A program made the translations under genes and the position numbers. A DNA stretch of 39,423 nucleotides, taken from the NCBI GenBank assembly GCA_017550965.1, contig JAFZNK010000143.1:1-39423 (forward strand). Direction: 5' to 3'. Positions 1-8,149 of this stretch are shown here, in pieces. Position 1 is the first letter of the stretch, and each line of letters opens with the position of its first letter. The notes below the pieces were generated by a model, which was not told where the DNA came from, made no database searches, and saw nothing but the letters and a program-made list of their open reading frames with translations. This DNA is from Thermoguttaceae bacterium. Lineage in GTDB: Bacteria > Planctomycetota > Planctomycetia > Pirellulales > Thermoguttaceae.

Positions 1-603
1 GTTCGCGTCTTGCGTCACGCCGGTAACCACTCTTTTTCTTCCCGTTTTGAGCCAGAGTTCCTTCTTGCCGACAATGTCGAGCGTCGAGGGAACCCACTTG
101 AAATAAGTTCCGCCAAGATAAAGCGTTCCGACGTCCGAATAGGAGTCGGCGACGCCGCGCGTTACGAGTTTAACTTCGCAGACGCCTTTGTTGTCGATCG
201 CGTACCCGTCGGGCCCGGCCGCGCCGGAAACCTGGATATGATCCCCGCCAGTATAGCGCGGCGCGACGAAATGCTGCTGAATCGCCTCCCAACGCCCGCG
301 CCACACGACGAAAAACCGCTCGACGCCCGCGACGCCCTGCGGCGGCGACGTCGCCAGCGGCGCGTAGACGTCGAACGCGAAACTCGAATCGACGCGATCG
401 TTGACGATAAAACACGCGCTCGCTTTCCAAACGCCCGCATCGTTTTGCGTCCAGGCGGACTGCAAACGCGCGGGCCGAACGTCGACGCGCGAGTAATCGT
501 CGAACTCCGGCCGTTCTATCTCCTGCGTCGACACGTATTTCGGAACCGTTCCCGCTTCGACGATCTTTTCGGCGATTTGACGGTTGATCTTGATTTTCTC
601 CAT
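1..603 (-). CDS. Phage structural protein, C-terminus cut by window edge
   Basis: An open frame reads from ATG at 603 to the left window edge without a stop (201 codons seen), so the C-terminus is missing. It starts MEKIKINRQIAEKIVEAG and continues as a mostly beta-type, aromatic-rich soluble sequence with no signal peptide or membrane segment. I do not recognise a family. It is the last visible gene of the minus-strand series that starts with the terminase and follows the 627-1649 gene by about 23 nt, so it is probably co-transcribed with tail or baseplate genes. A structural tail role is inferred from position only. Confidence 0.6.
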   Translation of the reverse strand, partial: MEKIKINRQIAEKIVEAGTVPKYVSTQEIERPEFDDYSRVDVRPARLQSAWTQNDAGVWKASACFIVNDRVDSSFAFDVYAPLATSPPQGVAGVERFFVVWRGRWEAIQQHFVAPRYTGGDHIQVSGAAGPDGYAIDNKGVCEVKLVTRGVADSYSDVGTLYLGGTYFKWVPSTLDIVGKKELWLKTGRKRVVTGVTQDAN

Positions 604-626
604 AGCGTCGTTCCTTAGCGCGTTTC

Positions 627-1649
627 TTAAGACTCAAGGACGTTCCACTGCGAGGGCGGCTCGGCGGGAAGCGCAAGTTCCGAAAAATCGACCGGCTCGT
701 ACGGAGAGCCGATTCGATACGTGTTCACGGGGGACGGTCCGGAGCCGTTGGGAAGAAGCGAGACGTTTTCCGTCAGGCGTTCGCCGTCGTTGGCTCCGGA
801 AATCAAATAATCGTAATATGTTCCGACGACCGACTGATTGGCGCCGGGATTCGTCCAGCGCCACAGGCGGCAAAGCGCGCCGTTGACGTTCGCCGACGTT
901 CCGACGTTCGCGTAAAGCTGATCGAACGACCGCGGATTCACGGCGAACGAGACGTCGACGCGAAAGAATTTCCAGACGACGGTCGTTCTTTCTCCCTGTT
1001 CGTCAAGAGTTTCCGCGCTCTCGGAATTGAACGTCGCGTTGAGCGTTTCAAGTCGAAGCGTGCGCGGCGGGAAGGTCATGCCGCACACGGTCGTCGAGAA
1101 TAAGTTGATCTTGCCCAAAGGCGCCCAGACGAACCTCGAATCGAACGAATCGGCGGGCGCGTTGTATGAAAACGAGATTTTGGCGATCGAATACGTCGAT
1201 TTCCCGCGCAACGCCGTTCCCGCCGTATTGACCAACGGACAGGGCGTAAATCGACCGTGCGGATAGATCAAATCGCCCGAGCCCGGATAGAACCGCGTCG
1301 TCGTCTCTTCGACCAACGCCGCGCTCGCGCGAAAATCGTAGGGCGCCAATTCCCACGGCGCGATCAGAACGTCGCTCTGTTTGAGAAGCGCAAGCGTCAG
1401 CGACGCCACGACTTGCACGCGTCCGTTCGCCATCGGAGGCCGGCGTTCGATCTCGATCGATTCGATTGTGAAATAGAACGCGAATCCGCCGCGCTGTTCG
1501 ACGATCGTTCCCCCTTTTTTCTTCCTCGTTACGAGAAACGCGTTAAAGTCGTCCGCCGAATCAAGTTCGTAAATCTCGTCGACGTCCTTTTCGTAATTCC
1601 AATCGGCGCGTCCCCCTTTTTCAATTCGACGTAAGAGTCTCCACCCCAT
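627..1649 (-). CDS. Putative phage tail-associated protein, 340 aa
   Basis: The frame is open further upstream to 1799, but ATG 1649 (MGWRLLRRIEKGG) is preferred: it has AAAGGA 6 nt upstream, and the extension would be encoded by a dispersed repeat (R2). The protein has no signal peptide or membrane helix. It is rich in beta-type and aromatic segments and carries scattered Cys, and I do not recognise a domain. It lies between a beta-helix protein and another structural-looking gene on the same strand, so a tail or baseplate role is likely but unproven. Confidence 0.6.
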   Translation of the reverse strand: MGWRLLRRIEKGGRADWNYEKDVDEIYELDSADDFNAFLVTRKKKGGTIVEQRGGFAFYFTIESIEIERRPPMANGRVQVVASLTLALLKQSDVLIAPWELAPYDFRASAALVEETTTRFYPGSGDLIYPHGRFTPCPLVNTAGTALRGKSTYSIAKISFSYNAPADSFDSRFVWAPLGKINLFSTTVCGMTFPPRTLRLETLNATFNSESAETLDEQGERTTVVWKFFRVDVSFAVNPRSFDQLYANVGTSANVNGALCRLWRWTNPGANQSVVGTYYDYLISGANDGERLTENVSLLPNGSGPSPVNTYRIGSPYEPVDFSELALPAEPPSQWNVLES

Positions 1650-1669
1650 ACTGTTCCTTTCCAGCGTAA

Positions 1670-1723
1670 GCGACCGACGGGAGCGGCCGCTTCTTCTCAG
1701 CGCGGAAGCGCGAACCGTCCGCG
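1670..1723 (+). repeat. Dispersed repeat R2, copy 1
   Basis: This copy has the block order GCGACCGACGGGAGCG, a variable stretch, then GCGCGGAAGCGCGAACCG. The same blocks recur at 13907-13973 and, inverted, at 35041-35106. The inner GCGC..GCGC part can fold into a small hairpin. Here it sits between two phage genes. Confidence 0.6.
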
Positions 1724-1740
1724 GCGACGTCGCCGCCGTT

Positions 1741-1989
1741 CTAGCGCCAGTCGGCGTCAAGTTCAAACGAGCCGTCGCGGCGCCTGAGCGATTCGACAAT
1801 CGCGTCGCGCGTCTCCATAATAGCGCGTTCCATCGCGACGAACGGAGACTCGATCGCGCAATTGCGACGCTTCGCCCCGTCCCAGGGATTCCGCGTCGGT
1901 TCAGACGAATTTTTCAATTCCGAATCGAGAAAGCGCGTTCGCGCCGCGTCGTCAAAAGAATCAAATCGACTTCGTTCGCAAGACGTCAT
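1741..1989 (-). CDS. Small phage-region protein, 82 aa
   Basis: ATG 1989 is preceded by GAGG about 8 nt upstream. The product begins MTSCERSRFDSFDDAARTR and is charged, probably helical, with no export signal. I do not recognise a family. It sits 26 nt downstream of the beta-helix gene and upstream of the 340-aa gene, on the same strand, so it is probably part of the tail operon; a small assembly or chaperone-like role would be a guess. Confidence 0.5.
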   Translation of the reverse strand: MTSCERSRFDSFDDAARTRFLDSELKNSSEPTRNPWDGAKRRNCAIESPFVAMERAIMETRDAIVESLRRRDGSFELDADWR

Positions 1990-2015
1990 TTTTCAACCTC
2001 TTCGTCGGAACGTCG

Positions 2016-3758
2016 TCATCGTTCAGAAACGACGATCGGAACGTAAAAGACGACCGGGTTCCCTTCGCTAAGCGCGACGACGACCTTAATTTGATAATTC
2101 CCTTCCCGATCAAAAAGGGGCGCGTTCCTTACGTTCGGAGTAAGCGCGAAATTATACCCGACTTCGTCGAGCGTCCACGCGTCCGACGTATGAAGCGCGT
2201 CAAGCGCGCAGGAACAACCCGCGTCTACGTTCGTATGTCCGGCGACGGGCTCGTTAACCGGATCGAACAGTCCGTTGGAATTGTAATAACAAGTGTATCG
2301 AACCGACGCGACGTTCGTCCCGTCGTTGAGCAGCGGAACGTTCTCGTCGAACGCGTCGTAGATTCGCGCGAGAATCGTAACTCCCTGGCCGACCATCGCT
2401 TTTTCCGTAGTCGCAACGTATTGCACGACAACCTCCCAATTCTGCGTCGCTCGTTCGGCGGGCGTCCACGTCGACGCGACGCGATATTGAACGCCAAGGG
2501 GCGACCACGCGTCGCAATAGAGAAAACGCTCGCCGTCGTAAGCGCGATAGTAATTCATGCCGCCCGAAGCGGCGACCGTCAATTCCAATCCGTCCGAAAT
2601 CAGTCCGAGCGACGTCCAGACGCCGTCGACGTTCTTTTCGAGCAAAACGGCGCGCGTGGAATCGGCCGCCGTCCACGTCAACGCGGCCGTCGATCCGGAC
2701 GTCGCGGCGCTAAGCGTCAGAATCCCCGCGCCGTATTCGCAAACGGCGACGCCCATGACCAGCGCGTCGTCCGCCAAAGACGCGTCGGGAATCGCCAGAT
2801 ACGCGCCGTCGCTCGACTGAACCGTCGCGACGCCTATCTCGGCGCCGTCGCGCGCCGTAAGGCGCCGGTCCGTTCCTTCCAACGTAAGTTCCGCGCCCGT
2901 CTGCAATTCGAGTCTGTCGACGACAAGATCGGCGTCAAGCGTTTCGCTTTCGTTCGCCTTGACGACAAACCACGAGCCTTCAAACGCGCCGATCGCGCCT
3001 CCGACTTTGCGCGGGCGTCCAAGCGCGTCGACGTCCCCGGCGGCAAACGACGTCGCGCCGATAAGATAAGGCGAGCCGGGCGCAAGTCGAAAATCGGCGT
3101 TCGCCAAATCGACGAACCCAACCTGGGCAAAATCGTCGTCCTGCGCGATAAGCGAATCGCTAATCGTCGCGTTTTCCTCAACTTCGAAAGTAACGTCGGG
3201 CTTATCGGCGGCGTAGTTCTGCCCAAACGTACACCCTTTAATCGTCGCGGTCGTCGTTTCGGAAGCGACGTCGAGAACCTGGCCCGACGACGTGGAATTC
3301 TTATTGCCGTAAGCGACGCAACTCTCCGCCGTAACGCTCGACGCGACGGAGCAATTGACGCGCAAAAAGCCGCACGTTCCCCCGAAATTGTCGAGAAAGC
3401 GACATCGACGAAACGTCAGCGAGCCGAATTTCGTACCGGCAAACGGCGCGTTTTGCGCGCGCTTCCCATGAACAAAGTCGACGTCTTCAAACGTCAAATG
3501 AAGATCCGCTCTGCTAATCGCAAAAAAGTATTTGGAGTCTTGTCCGTTGAAGACGATTCGTTTCGCCGCGCCTTTTCTAACCGTATACGTCCCCGTCGGT
3601 GGCGTCGCCAAGTAGTTCGATATAAGAATTTCGACGACGTCCCCGGCAAAAACCTCGGGATCGGGCTCGACGACGTCCCCGCTCGTCATACTCGCCCACG
3701 CGGCGCGAAACGACCCGTCGCCGCTGTCGGCGTTGTTGGTAAAGTAAAGCGTCGCCAT
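2016..3758 (-). CDS. Right-handed beta-helix protein, putative phage tail fibre or receptor-binding protein
   Basis: The product is 580 aa. Residues from about 1 to 270 look like a parallel beta-helix of the choice-of-anchor/pectate-lyase type: short strand-turn repeats with N and C ladders, ending in the typical cap ANADFRLAPGSPYLIGA and DALGRPRKVGGAIGAFE. A central beta-rich part follows. The last 150 residues or so (from NWEVVVQYVATTEKAMVGQG) resemble an Ig-like or baseplate-type domain. There is no signal peptide, which fits a virion protein better than an exported enzyme. The neighbours are small phage genes on the same strand. Adhesion or polysaccharide binding is inferred from the fold; no catalytic residues can be assigned by eye. 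Confidence 0.65.
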   Translation of the reverse strand: MATLYFTNNADSGDGSFRAAWASMTSGDVVEPDPEVFAGDVVEILISNYLATPPTGTYTVRKGAAKRIVFNGQDSKYFFAISRADLHLTFEDVDFVHGKRAQNAPFAGTKFGSLTFRRCRFLDNFGGTCGFLRVNCSVASSVTAESCVAYGNKNSTSSGQVLDVASETTTATIKGCTFGQNYAADKPDVTFEVEENATISDSLIAQDDDFAQVGFVDLANADFRLAPGSPYLIGATSFAAGDVDALGRPRKVGGAIGAFEGSWFVVKANESETLDADLVVDRLELQTGAELTLEGTDRRLTARDGAEIGVATVQSSDGAYLAIPDASLADDALVMGVAVCEYGAGILTLSAATSGSTAALTWTAADSTRAVLLEKNVDGVWTSLGLISDGLELTVAASGGMNYYRAYDGERFLYCDAWSPLGVQYRVASTWTPAERATQNWEVVVQYVATTEKAMVGQGVTILARIYDAFDENVPLLNDGTNVASVRYTCYYNSNGLFDPVNEPVAGHTNVDAGCSCALDALHTSDAWTLDEVGYNFALTPNVRNAPLFDREGNYQIKVVVALSEGNPVVFYVPIVVSER

Positions 3759-3761
3759 TAG

Positions 3762-4052
3762 TTATTCCTCGTTCGCTTCCGAAGAATCGGCGGAGTCCGA
3801 CCAAAGCGAGATCGACGACTTGACGATCAGCGCGCCGGATTCGTCCCCCGCCAGAGCCAACACGGCGGTCGAGTTCGCGTCGACGTCCGCCCCGACAATT
3901 TGCAAAACGCTTTTTGCCGCTTCCATCGCGGCGTTTTTCTGAGCGTCGGTTACGCGCTCGCCGTCCTCGCGACTCACGCCGAGCGTAATGACGACGACGT
4001 CGCGCCTGCCGTCGAACGACGCCGTTTGATTCGTTTCAAAAATCTTTTCCAT
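3762..4052 (-). CDS. Small phage-region protein, 96 aa
   Basis: The chosen start is ATG 4052 (MEKIFETNQTASFDGRRD). The frame stays open to 4253, but that extension is encoded by three copies of the intergenic repeat R1 and repeats the peptide RPGIDV, so it is not credible as protein. The remaining 96 aa are mixed alpha/beta and acidic at the end (SDSADSSEANEE), with no export signal. The family is not recognised. The stop is 3 nt before the beta-helix gene start, which indicates co-translation with it. Confidence 0.55.
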   Translation of the reverse strand: MEKIFETNQTASFDGRRDVVVITLGVSREDGERVTDAQKNAAMEAAKSVLQIVGADVDANSTAVLALAGDESGALIVKSSISLWSDSADSSEANEE

Positions 4053-4068
4053 GATTAATAATCCCAAA

Positions 4069-4225
4069 AGCCGGAGACGTAAATCACCGGATGGCAAAAA
4101 CATACGTTTACGAGTCGCATTAATCGACGCAATCAAGCCGGCGACGTCAATTCCCGGACGGCTATGCGTTGCAACTTCGCGTTGACTAACGGTTTCAAAA
4201 CCGCTGACGTCAATCCCCGGACGAC
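4069..4225 (+). repeat. Three tandem R1 palindromic repeats (4069-4095, 4136-4162, 4199-4225)
   Basis: Three 27-nt units of the form AGCCGGnGACGT then nAATnCCCGGA(T/C)GGC lie in direct orientation at a period of 67 and 63 nt. The intervening 40 and 36 nt resemble each other and contain the TAATCGACG / TGACTAACGG motif seen next to other R1 copies. They fill the gap between two genes of the phage operon. Confidence 0.7.
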
Positions 4226-4249
4226 GCTGAAACACGTTCGCGCGCCGCG

Positions 4250-4870
4250 TCAATCGGCGCCGTTCGAAGACCGTCCCCGACTTTTAACTTCCTCGTAAGC
4301 GGCGACCATTTCCCGCCATTTCTGAGCGCGCGCTTTGATTTTGCCGGCGATCGCCGACCAGGCTTTCCAAATCAGCTGGATCAAAACCAATCCCAAAATC
4401 GCGATAACCGCGCAGTCGGTCAGGCGCGACGTTCTGATTCTTTCAATCGCGCCGGCGGTCTTTTGCGCCGCTTCGACCGTCGCGCGAAGATTTTCCGTCG
4501 TTTTCTTCAAGTCGTCGAGTTTCGCGCCGATCGTTCGCGACGACTCCACGAGCGCGTCGACGTTCGAACCGATCCCCTCGGCGTCGCGCGTCTCGCGCTG
4601 AAGCTGCCCGAGTTTCTCGAGTATCGACGCGTTTTGCGATTTGACGGACTCGAGATCGTCGAGCACGCCGCGAATTTGCCCAATCGGAGTGACGGGGTCG
4701 AACTCGACCTCTTCGCGCGCGGGCGGAACGACTCTTTTCGCGGGCGTCCAACAGTCCAGTTCCGAATCCGCCGCCGAAGACGGATAGATCAGCCGCGCTT
4801 CGTCCTGAGCGAAAACCGGCGCGGCGAACGCCGCAGCAAGAACCAAGATCAAACACGCTGTTTTTTTCAT
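4250..4870 (-). CDS. Exported coiled-coil protein with C-terminal membrane helix
   Basis: ATG 4870 has AAGGAG 7 nt upstream; the ATG 27 nt further out has no such site. The 206-aa product has a clear signal peptide (MKKTACLILVLAAAFAAPVFA, cleavage before QDE). A long heptad-like coiled coil follows from about 75 to 155, then one membrane segment (CAVIAILGLVLIQLIW, about 162-178) and a basic cytoplasmic tail. I do not recognise a family. In a phage setting the topology would suit an envelope-acting lysis accessory such as a spanin-like protein, but this is only an inference. It lies between an exported peptidase and small structural genes. Confidence 0.6.
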   Translation of the reverse strand: MKKTACLILVLAAAFAAPVFAQDEARLIYPSSAADSELDCWTPAKRVVPPAREEVEFDPVTPIGQIRGVLDDLESVKSQNASILEKLGQLQRETRDAEGIGSNVDALVESSRTIGAKLDDLKKTTENLRATVEAAQKTAGAIERIRTSRLTDCAVIAILGLVLIQLIWKAWSAIAGKIKARAQKWREMVAAYEEVKSRGRSSNGAD

Positions 4871-4970
4871 AGAAAAACTCCTTTTCTTCTTTCCCAATCC
4901 GCGGACGGCGTCTATATGCGTTTACGCGTCGCGTTATACGACTCCGTCCGGAAACCGACGTCTCCGATTT

Positions 4971-5723
4971 TTATCGAACCGCCCCGACCGTCCGGCGGTC
5001 CTGTCCGCGTTCGACGTAATCGATCCACGCGTTTTGAAGTTCATTGAGGTCCCGATATCCGTAGTACCGATCGAGCGTTTTATCGACGTCGTTCGACCTG
5101 ACCAACTCGTCCATAAACGCGGCGATCCACAACGATCCGCCCCTGGCGATAAGGAAATCGACGACGCTGAACCCTTCGTGATAAATCAACAGACCGCCGT
5201 CGTACGCGTCGCGCCCGTAAAGGCGGTCCAGTTCCCAAAACTCGCCGTTTAAATAGCGTCGATAAACAGTTTGGCGCAAACTCTCGCGGCGCCGATACTC
5301 GCTGTTCTGAGCAAGTCCTTCGTTAAGGAACAAATCGAAATTGCTCTGAAGCAAGTAGAAGAAAAACGCGTGCGTCAACTCGTGGTCGAGCGTTCCTCCC
5401 CGCGCTTCGTCAAGAGTTTGAAAAATCGCGACTTCGACGACGTTCGGACGCGAATAGATCGTATAGCCCGCGACCGAGCCTCCGCGGCCCGGCGCGAAAC
5501 GAACGGGAAAGACGCGCCAATATTTCGGCTTGCCGTACCGTTCCTCAAGGCGTTTGACAATCGCGTCGCATTCTCGCGCGATCGAGTTCGCGTCCGGGCC
5601 GGTCGTTACGACGTATTCGGACCGATAATCGGCGTCCTGTCCGCGCGCGAACGAACCCAACGCCATTAAGAGCGCTCCGACGCAAAAGACCGACGCTGCT
5701 TTCCATGCTGCCGCTGTTTTCAT
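4971..5723 (-). CDS. Exported zinc metallopeptidase, gluzincin (peptidase MA-like)
   Basis: The product is 250 aa. An N-terminal signal peptide ends near ALGSFARG. The zinc motif is H114-E115-L-T-H118, followed by F-L-N-E135-G-L-A, the third ligand spacing expected of gluzincins such as the peptidase MA family. It therefore probably acts outside the cytoplasmic membrane as a small peptidase. It begins 21 nt after the sigma-factor gene stop and precedes the coiled-coil membrane protein gene, so the three are likely co-transcribed. A secreted protease downstream of a terminase is unusual: it could aid lysis or host-surface processing, or be a host gene trapped in the region. Confidence 0.75.
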   Translation of the reverse strand: MKTAAAWKAASVFCVGALLMALGSFARGQDADYRSEYVVTTGPDANSIARECDAIVKRLEERYGKPKYWRVFPVRFAPGRGGSVAGYTIYSRPNVVEVAIFQTLDEARGGTLDHELTHAFFFYLLQSNFDLFLNEGLAQNSEYRRRESLRQTVYRRYLNGEFWELDRLYGRDAYDGGLLIYHEGFSVVDFLIARGGSLWIAAFMDELVRSNDVDKTLDRYYGYRDLNELQNAWIDYVERGQDRRTVGAVR

Positions 5724-5744
5724 AAGACTCCTTTCCTACGCTTG

Positions 5745-6356
5745 TTAAAGCGACGGTTGCTCCCGTTCCATTCTCCGGATCATTTCTCTTCTGACCTTTC
5801 CCAACGCGGACCTGGCGACCCTGCTAATCCACGACTGCGCGACGCCTTCCTCGACGGCGACTTCGCTCTGAGTCTTCCCTTCCATATACAACTTGAGAAC
5901 GATCGAACGCTCTTTGGGGGGAAGCGATTGCACAACCTCGAGCGCCAGACTCGAAAGTCGTTCGCGATTCTCGACGTCGTCCTGATCGTCGTTCCCCGGC
6001 AGGCTCTTTTCGTCGATCGGGTCAAACGCCTCGTCCGCGTCCAATTGCGTCAAACAACGCGTCTGATTCGCCGCGCGGCGCGCCTCCGACCGAATCGCCC
6101 GATCGATTTGATACGAGATCCAATAGGAACGCTTGACGTCGCGATTCGGATCGTATTTTTCCAGAGCCAGCGCGATTCCGACAAGCCCCGCCGCGTATTT
6201 CTCTTCGTAACTCAGCGCGTTTCCGTATCCGTACAACTTGATCATGCGTTTCAACAACGGAACGTGCCGCGTAACTTCGTCCGAGCCGACGGTAAATTTT
6301 GTCACGCCGTTCCATTGGAGCGGACGATCCGCGCTTGTTTTTTTATCGTGAGACAT
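5745..6356 (-). CDS. Sigma-70-family transcription factor, phage region
   Basis: The product is 203 aa. Residues about 25-95 contain a region 2-like helix bundle (YEEKYAAGLVGIALALEKYD, then YWISYQIDRAIRSEARR). Residues about 140-190 form region 4 with an HTH (ERSIVLKLYMEGKTQSEVAV, then GVAQSWISRVARSAL). A short acidic linker replaces region 3. The size and layout are those of small group 3/4 or phage-encoded sigma factors. ATG 6356 has AAGGGG upstream. A terminator separates it from terL, so it has its own transcript. It may direct late phage genes, but no cognate promoter was identified. Confidence 0.8.
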   Translation of the reverse strand: MSHDKKTSADRPLQWNGVTKFTVGSDEVTRHVPLLKRMIKLYGYGNALSYEEKYAAGLVGIALALEKYDPNRDVKRSYWISYQIDRAIRSEARRAANQTRCLTQLDADEAFDPIDEKSLPGNDDQDDVENRERLSSLALEVVQSLPPKERSIVLKLYMEGKTQSEVAVEEGVAQSWISRVARSALGKVRREMIRRMEREQPSL

Positions 6357-6383
6357 AACGCCCCTTCCCTGGGAATAAGCGTG

Positions 6384-6408
6384 AAAAAAACGTTCGGCAA
6401 GCGAACGT
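6384..6408 (-). terminator. Intrinsic terminator after terL
   Basis: On the minus strand the stem ACGTTCG / CGAACGT (7 bp, loop CTTGC) is followed directly by seven T's. It lies between the terL stop and the sigma-factor start. Confidence 0.8.
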
Positions 6409-6493
6409 GGGAAACCTGAGCGAAGTCCGGCGCGTCCTGCGACAAACTTCGATACGTAAAAGCGTTAAAAAGGTTGAGATTGGAAGGTTACGA

Positions 6494-7792
6494 TTAAAAA
6501 GACAACATGCCGCCGGCGCAGTCGCCGCCGTATTCCGAAAGAGCCGCGAGCGCCCAGACAAGCGCGTCGACGCGATCGTCCGAACGCTCGAGCGGCGAGC
6601 CGGGAACGAAACAGGTCATTTCCTCTTCGAGTTCCCGAAAGACCCCGACGTGATGCGCGCGGCCCTGTTCGTAAGGCACGGCGGCTGGCTCGGCGCGCAC
6701 GATTTTGCCGCGCGTGGCGCGAACGCGCCGAATCGGCAAATTCGGGTCGACTTGCCGCATGACGTTCGCCAGCAAGTCGCCCCCCTGGTTCGTTTCGACG
6801 ACGACGCAGTCGGCGTTCCAGTAGTGAAACGCCTCGACCGCGTCTTGCGCCCAGCGTTCGGGCGGCGCGCAAATCGACTTGTCGCTCAACACGTAGAAAT
6901 GATCGCGACCGTCTTTTTCCCGACGCCGTCCGACGACGACGATCCCCGTTCGATCCGAGCCGTCGTTGGCGGTGACGGCGGGGTCGACGCCCACGACGAT
7001 CCGCTCGAGATCGGTCGGCGCGTCGACGACGCGCGCCCGGTCGATCCAGTCTTGTTTCCAAAGCGCGTTGACGGCGTCGTTGGAGAATTCGCCGTACAAA
7101 AACCTCTTTTTCATCCGTTCGGAACCGGCCCCAAGCGTCGACTCGACGTATCCTTTGGGAAGATTCTCCGCGTTGGCGTCGGGATTGATCTGAATGCAGC
7201 CGTAATTCTCAAAATCGGGCAATTTAGCGCGCGTTCGAGGATCGAGCCCTTCGAGGAAAAGGCGATGCGTCCAATGCGACTTTCCGGGCGGGTTGCAGTC
7301 GAAAAAGGCGCGGTTGCGCAGCAACTTTCCGTCCGCGTCCTCGCGCAGTTCCGCAAGTCTCGTGAGCGCAAGCTCCACCGACTCATAAGCGATCTCCGAA
7401 CACTCGTTGAAATAGACGGTCGAAAACTCGAGCCCAAGGATCTTTTCCGCGCGGCGCCAGTCGTCGAGTCCGACGAACCAGAACTCCGCGTCCGACTGCG
7501 GCAGAAAAATTCTCGTTTCGTTTAAGTTCCTTTTGTACGCAAGTTGCGGAAAGCACAAGTCGAGGACTTTCGGAAACGTGTCGTTAAAAACCGAATTCTT
7601 CGCCGAGTTGAAGTAGCGCCGAAAAACCGCGTGCCGACCTCCGTAACGCAGCGCGATAGCGATCATCGCGTGGCAAAACTCAAACGTCTTTCCCGATCGC
7701 GAGCCGCCGTACGCAAGAACGCGCGTTTTGTCGCGTATCAATTTGCGCAGCGCAAGTTGAGCCGACGTCGGCTTATAGGTCGCAAGGCTCAT
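6494..7792 (-). CDS. terL: Phage terminase large subunit
   Basis: The product is 432 aa, the usual length for terL. ATG 7792 has AAAGGAG 7 nt upstream; the longer open frame has no such site. The ATPase part has Walker A GGSRSGKT (about 29-36), Walker B FSTVYFNE with E130, and the coupling motif DCNPPG (165-170). The nuclease part is of RNase H type: VGVDPAVTANDGSDRTG (D270 and D280) and a terminal acidic cluster SDDRVDALVWAL. It packages DNA into the prohead. It is first in the left phage block; no small terminase or portal gene is next to it, which is unusual. Confidence 0.93.
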   Translation of the reverse strand: MSLATYKPTSAQLALRKLIRDKTRVLAYGGSRSGKTFEFCHAMIAIALRYGGRHAVFRRYFNSAKNSVFNDTFPKVLDLCFPQLAYKRNLNETRIFLPQSDAEFWFVGLDDWRRAEKILGLEFSTVYFNECSEIAYESVELALTRLAELREDADGKLLRNRAFFDCNPPGKSHWTHRLFLEGLDPRTRAKLPDFENYGCIQINPDANAENLPKGYVESTLGAGSERMKKRFLYGEFSNDAVNALWKQDWIDRARVVDAPTDLERIVVGVDPAVTANDGSDRTGIVVVGRRREKDGRDHFYVLSDKSICAPPERWAQDAVEAFHYWNADCVVVETNQGGDLLANVMRQVDPNLPIRRVRATRGKIVRAEPAAVPYEQGRAHHVGVFRELEEEMTCFVPGSPLERSDDRVDALVWALAALSEYGGDCAGGMLSF

Positions 7793-8083
7793 CGTCGGCT
7801 CCTTTCCAAACAAGTTCAAACGACGTTGGGAGCGCGGCGCGAAGCCGCCCGGTCGGAGTTCCCGTCGCGTCAAAAGGAACGTTCGAAATCGACGCGCCCA
7901 TCGAAACGCGCTTTGCCGACGATAACTGCAAATCTTTCTTTTATATAATGTTATCTTATTCTTTTGAACGTCCGTTTTTATTTTTATGTTCAAAATTTAT
8001 TTTCTGTTACGATAATAGCGCGTTCTTGTCGTTTTAGAAGAGCTTTTTTAGAATTTTGTTCAATTATTTTTGAGGTCAAAAAG
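7793..8083. other. Intergenic region upstream of terL
   Basis: The part at 7930-8080 is strongly AT-rich compared with its surroundings and holds TATATAA-like stretches on the minus strand that could be a terL promoter, but no convincing -35/-10 pair was found. I see no ORF with a ribosome site and no tRNA. Confidence 0.4.
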
Positions 8084-8127
8084 AAAAAGACTCGAATCGT
8101 TCGGGAAAAAACGAGTCGAGTCTTTTT
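8084..8127 (-). terminator. Bidirectional terminator at the host-phage junction
   Basis: AAAAAGACTCGA (8084-8095) pairs perfectly with TCGAGTCTTTTT (8116-8127). It follows the dehydrogenase stop at 8150 on the minus strand and marks the boundary between the phage block and the housekeeping genes. Confidence 0.8.
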
Positions 8128-8149
8128 GAAAAAAACTTAGAAAAATATT

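Noticed and set aside
2091..3761. Long plus-strand frame opposite the beta-helix gene
   Set aside because: It is a shadow caused by the codon pattern of the real gene: Arg-rich, no domain, no ribosome site. The same holds for long frames opposite terL, xylB and the macroglobulin gene.
4069..4225. A CRISPR-like array of three 27-nt repeats with 36-40-nt spacers
   Set aside because: The repeats differ from each other at several positions, the spacers resemble each other, the same unit is dispersed singly over the window, and no cas gene is present.
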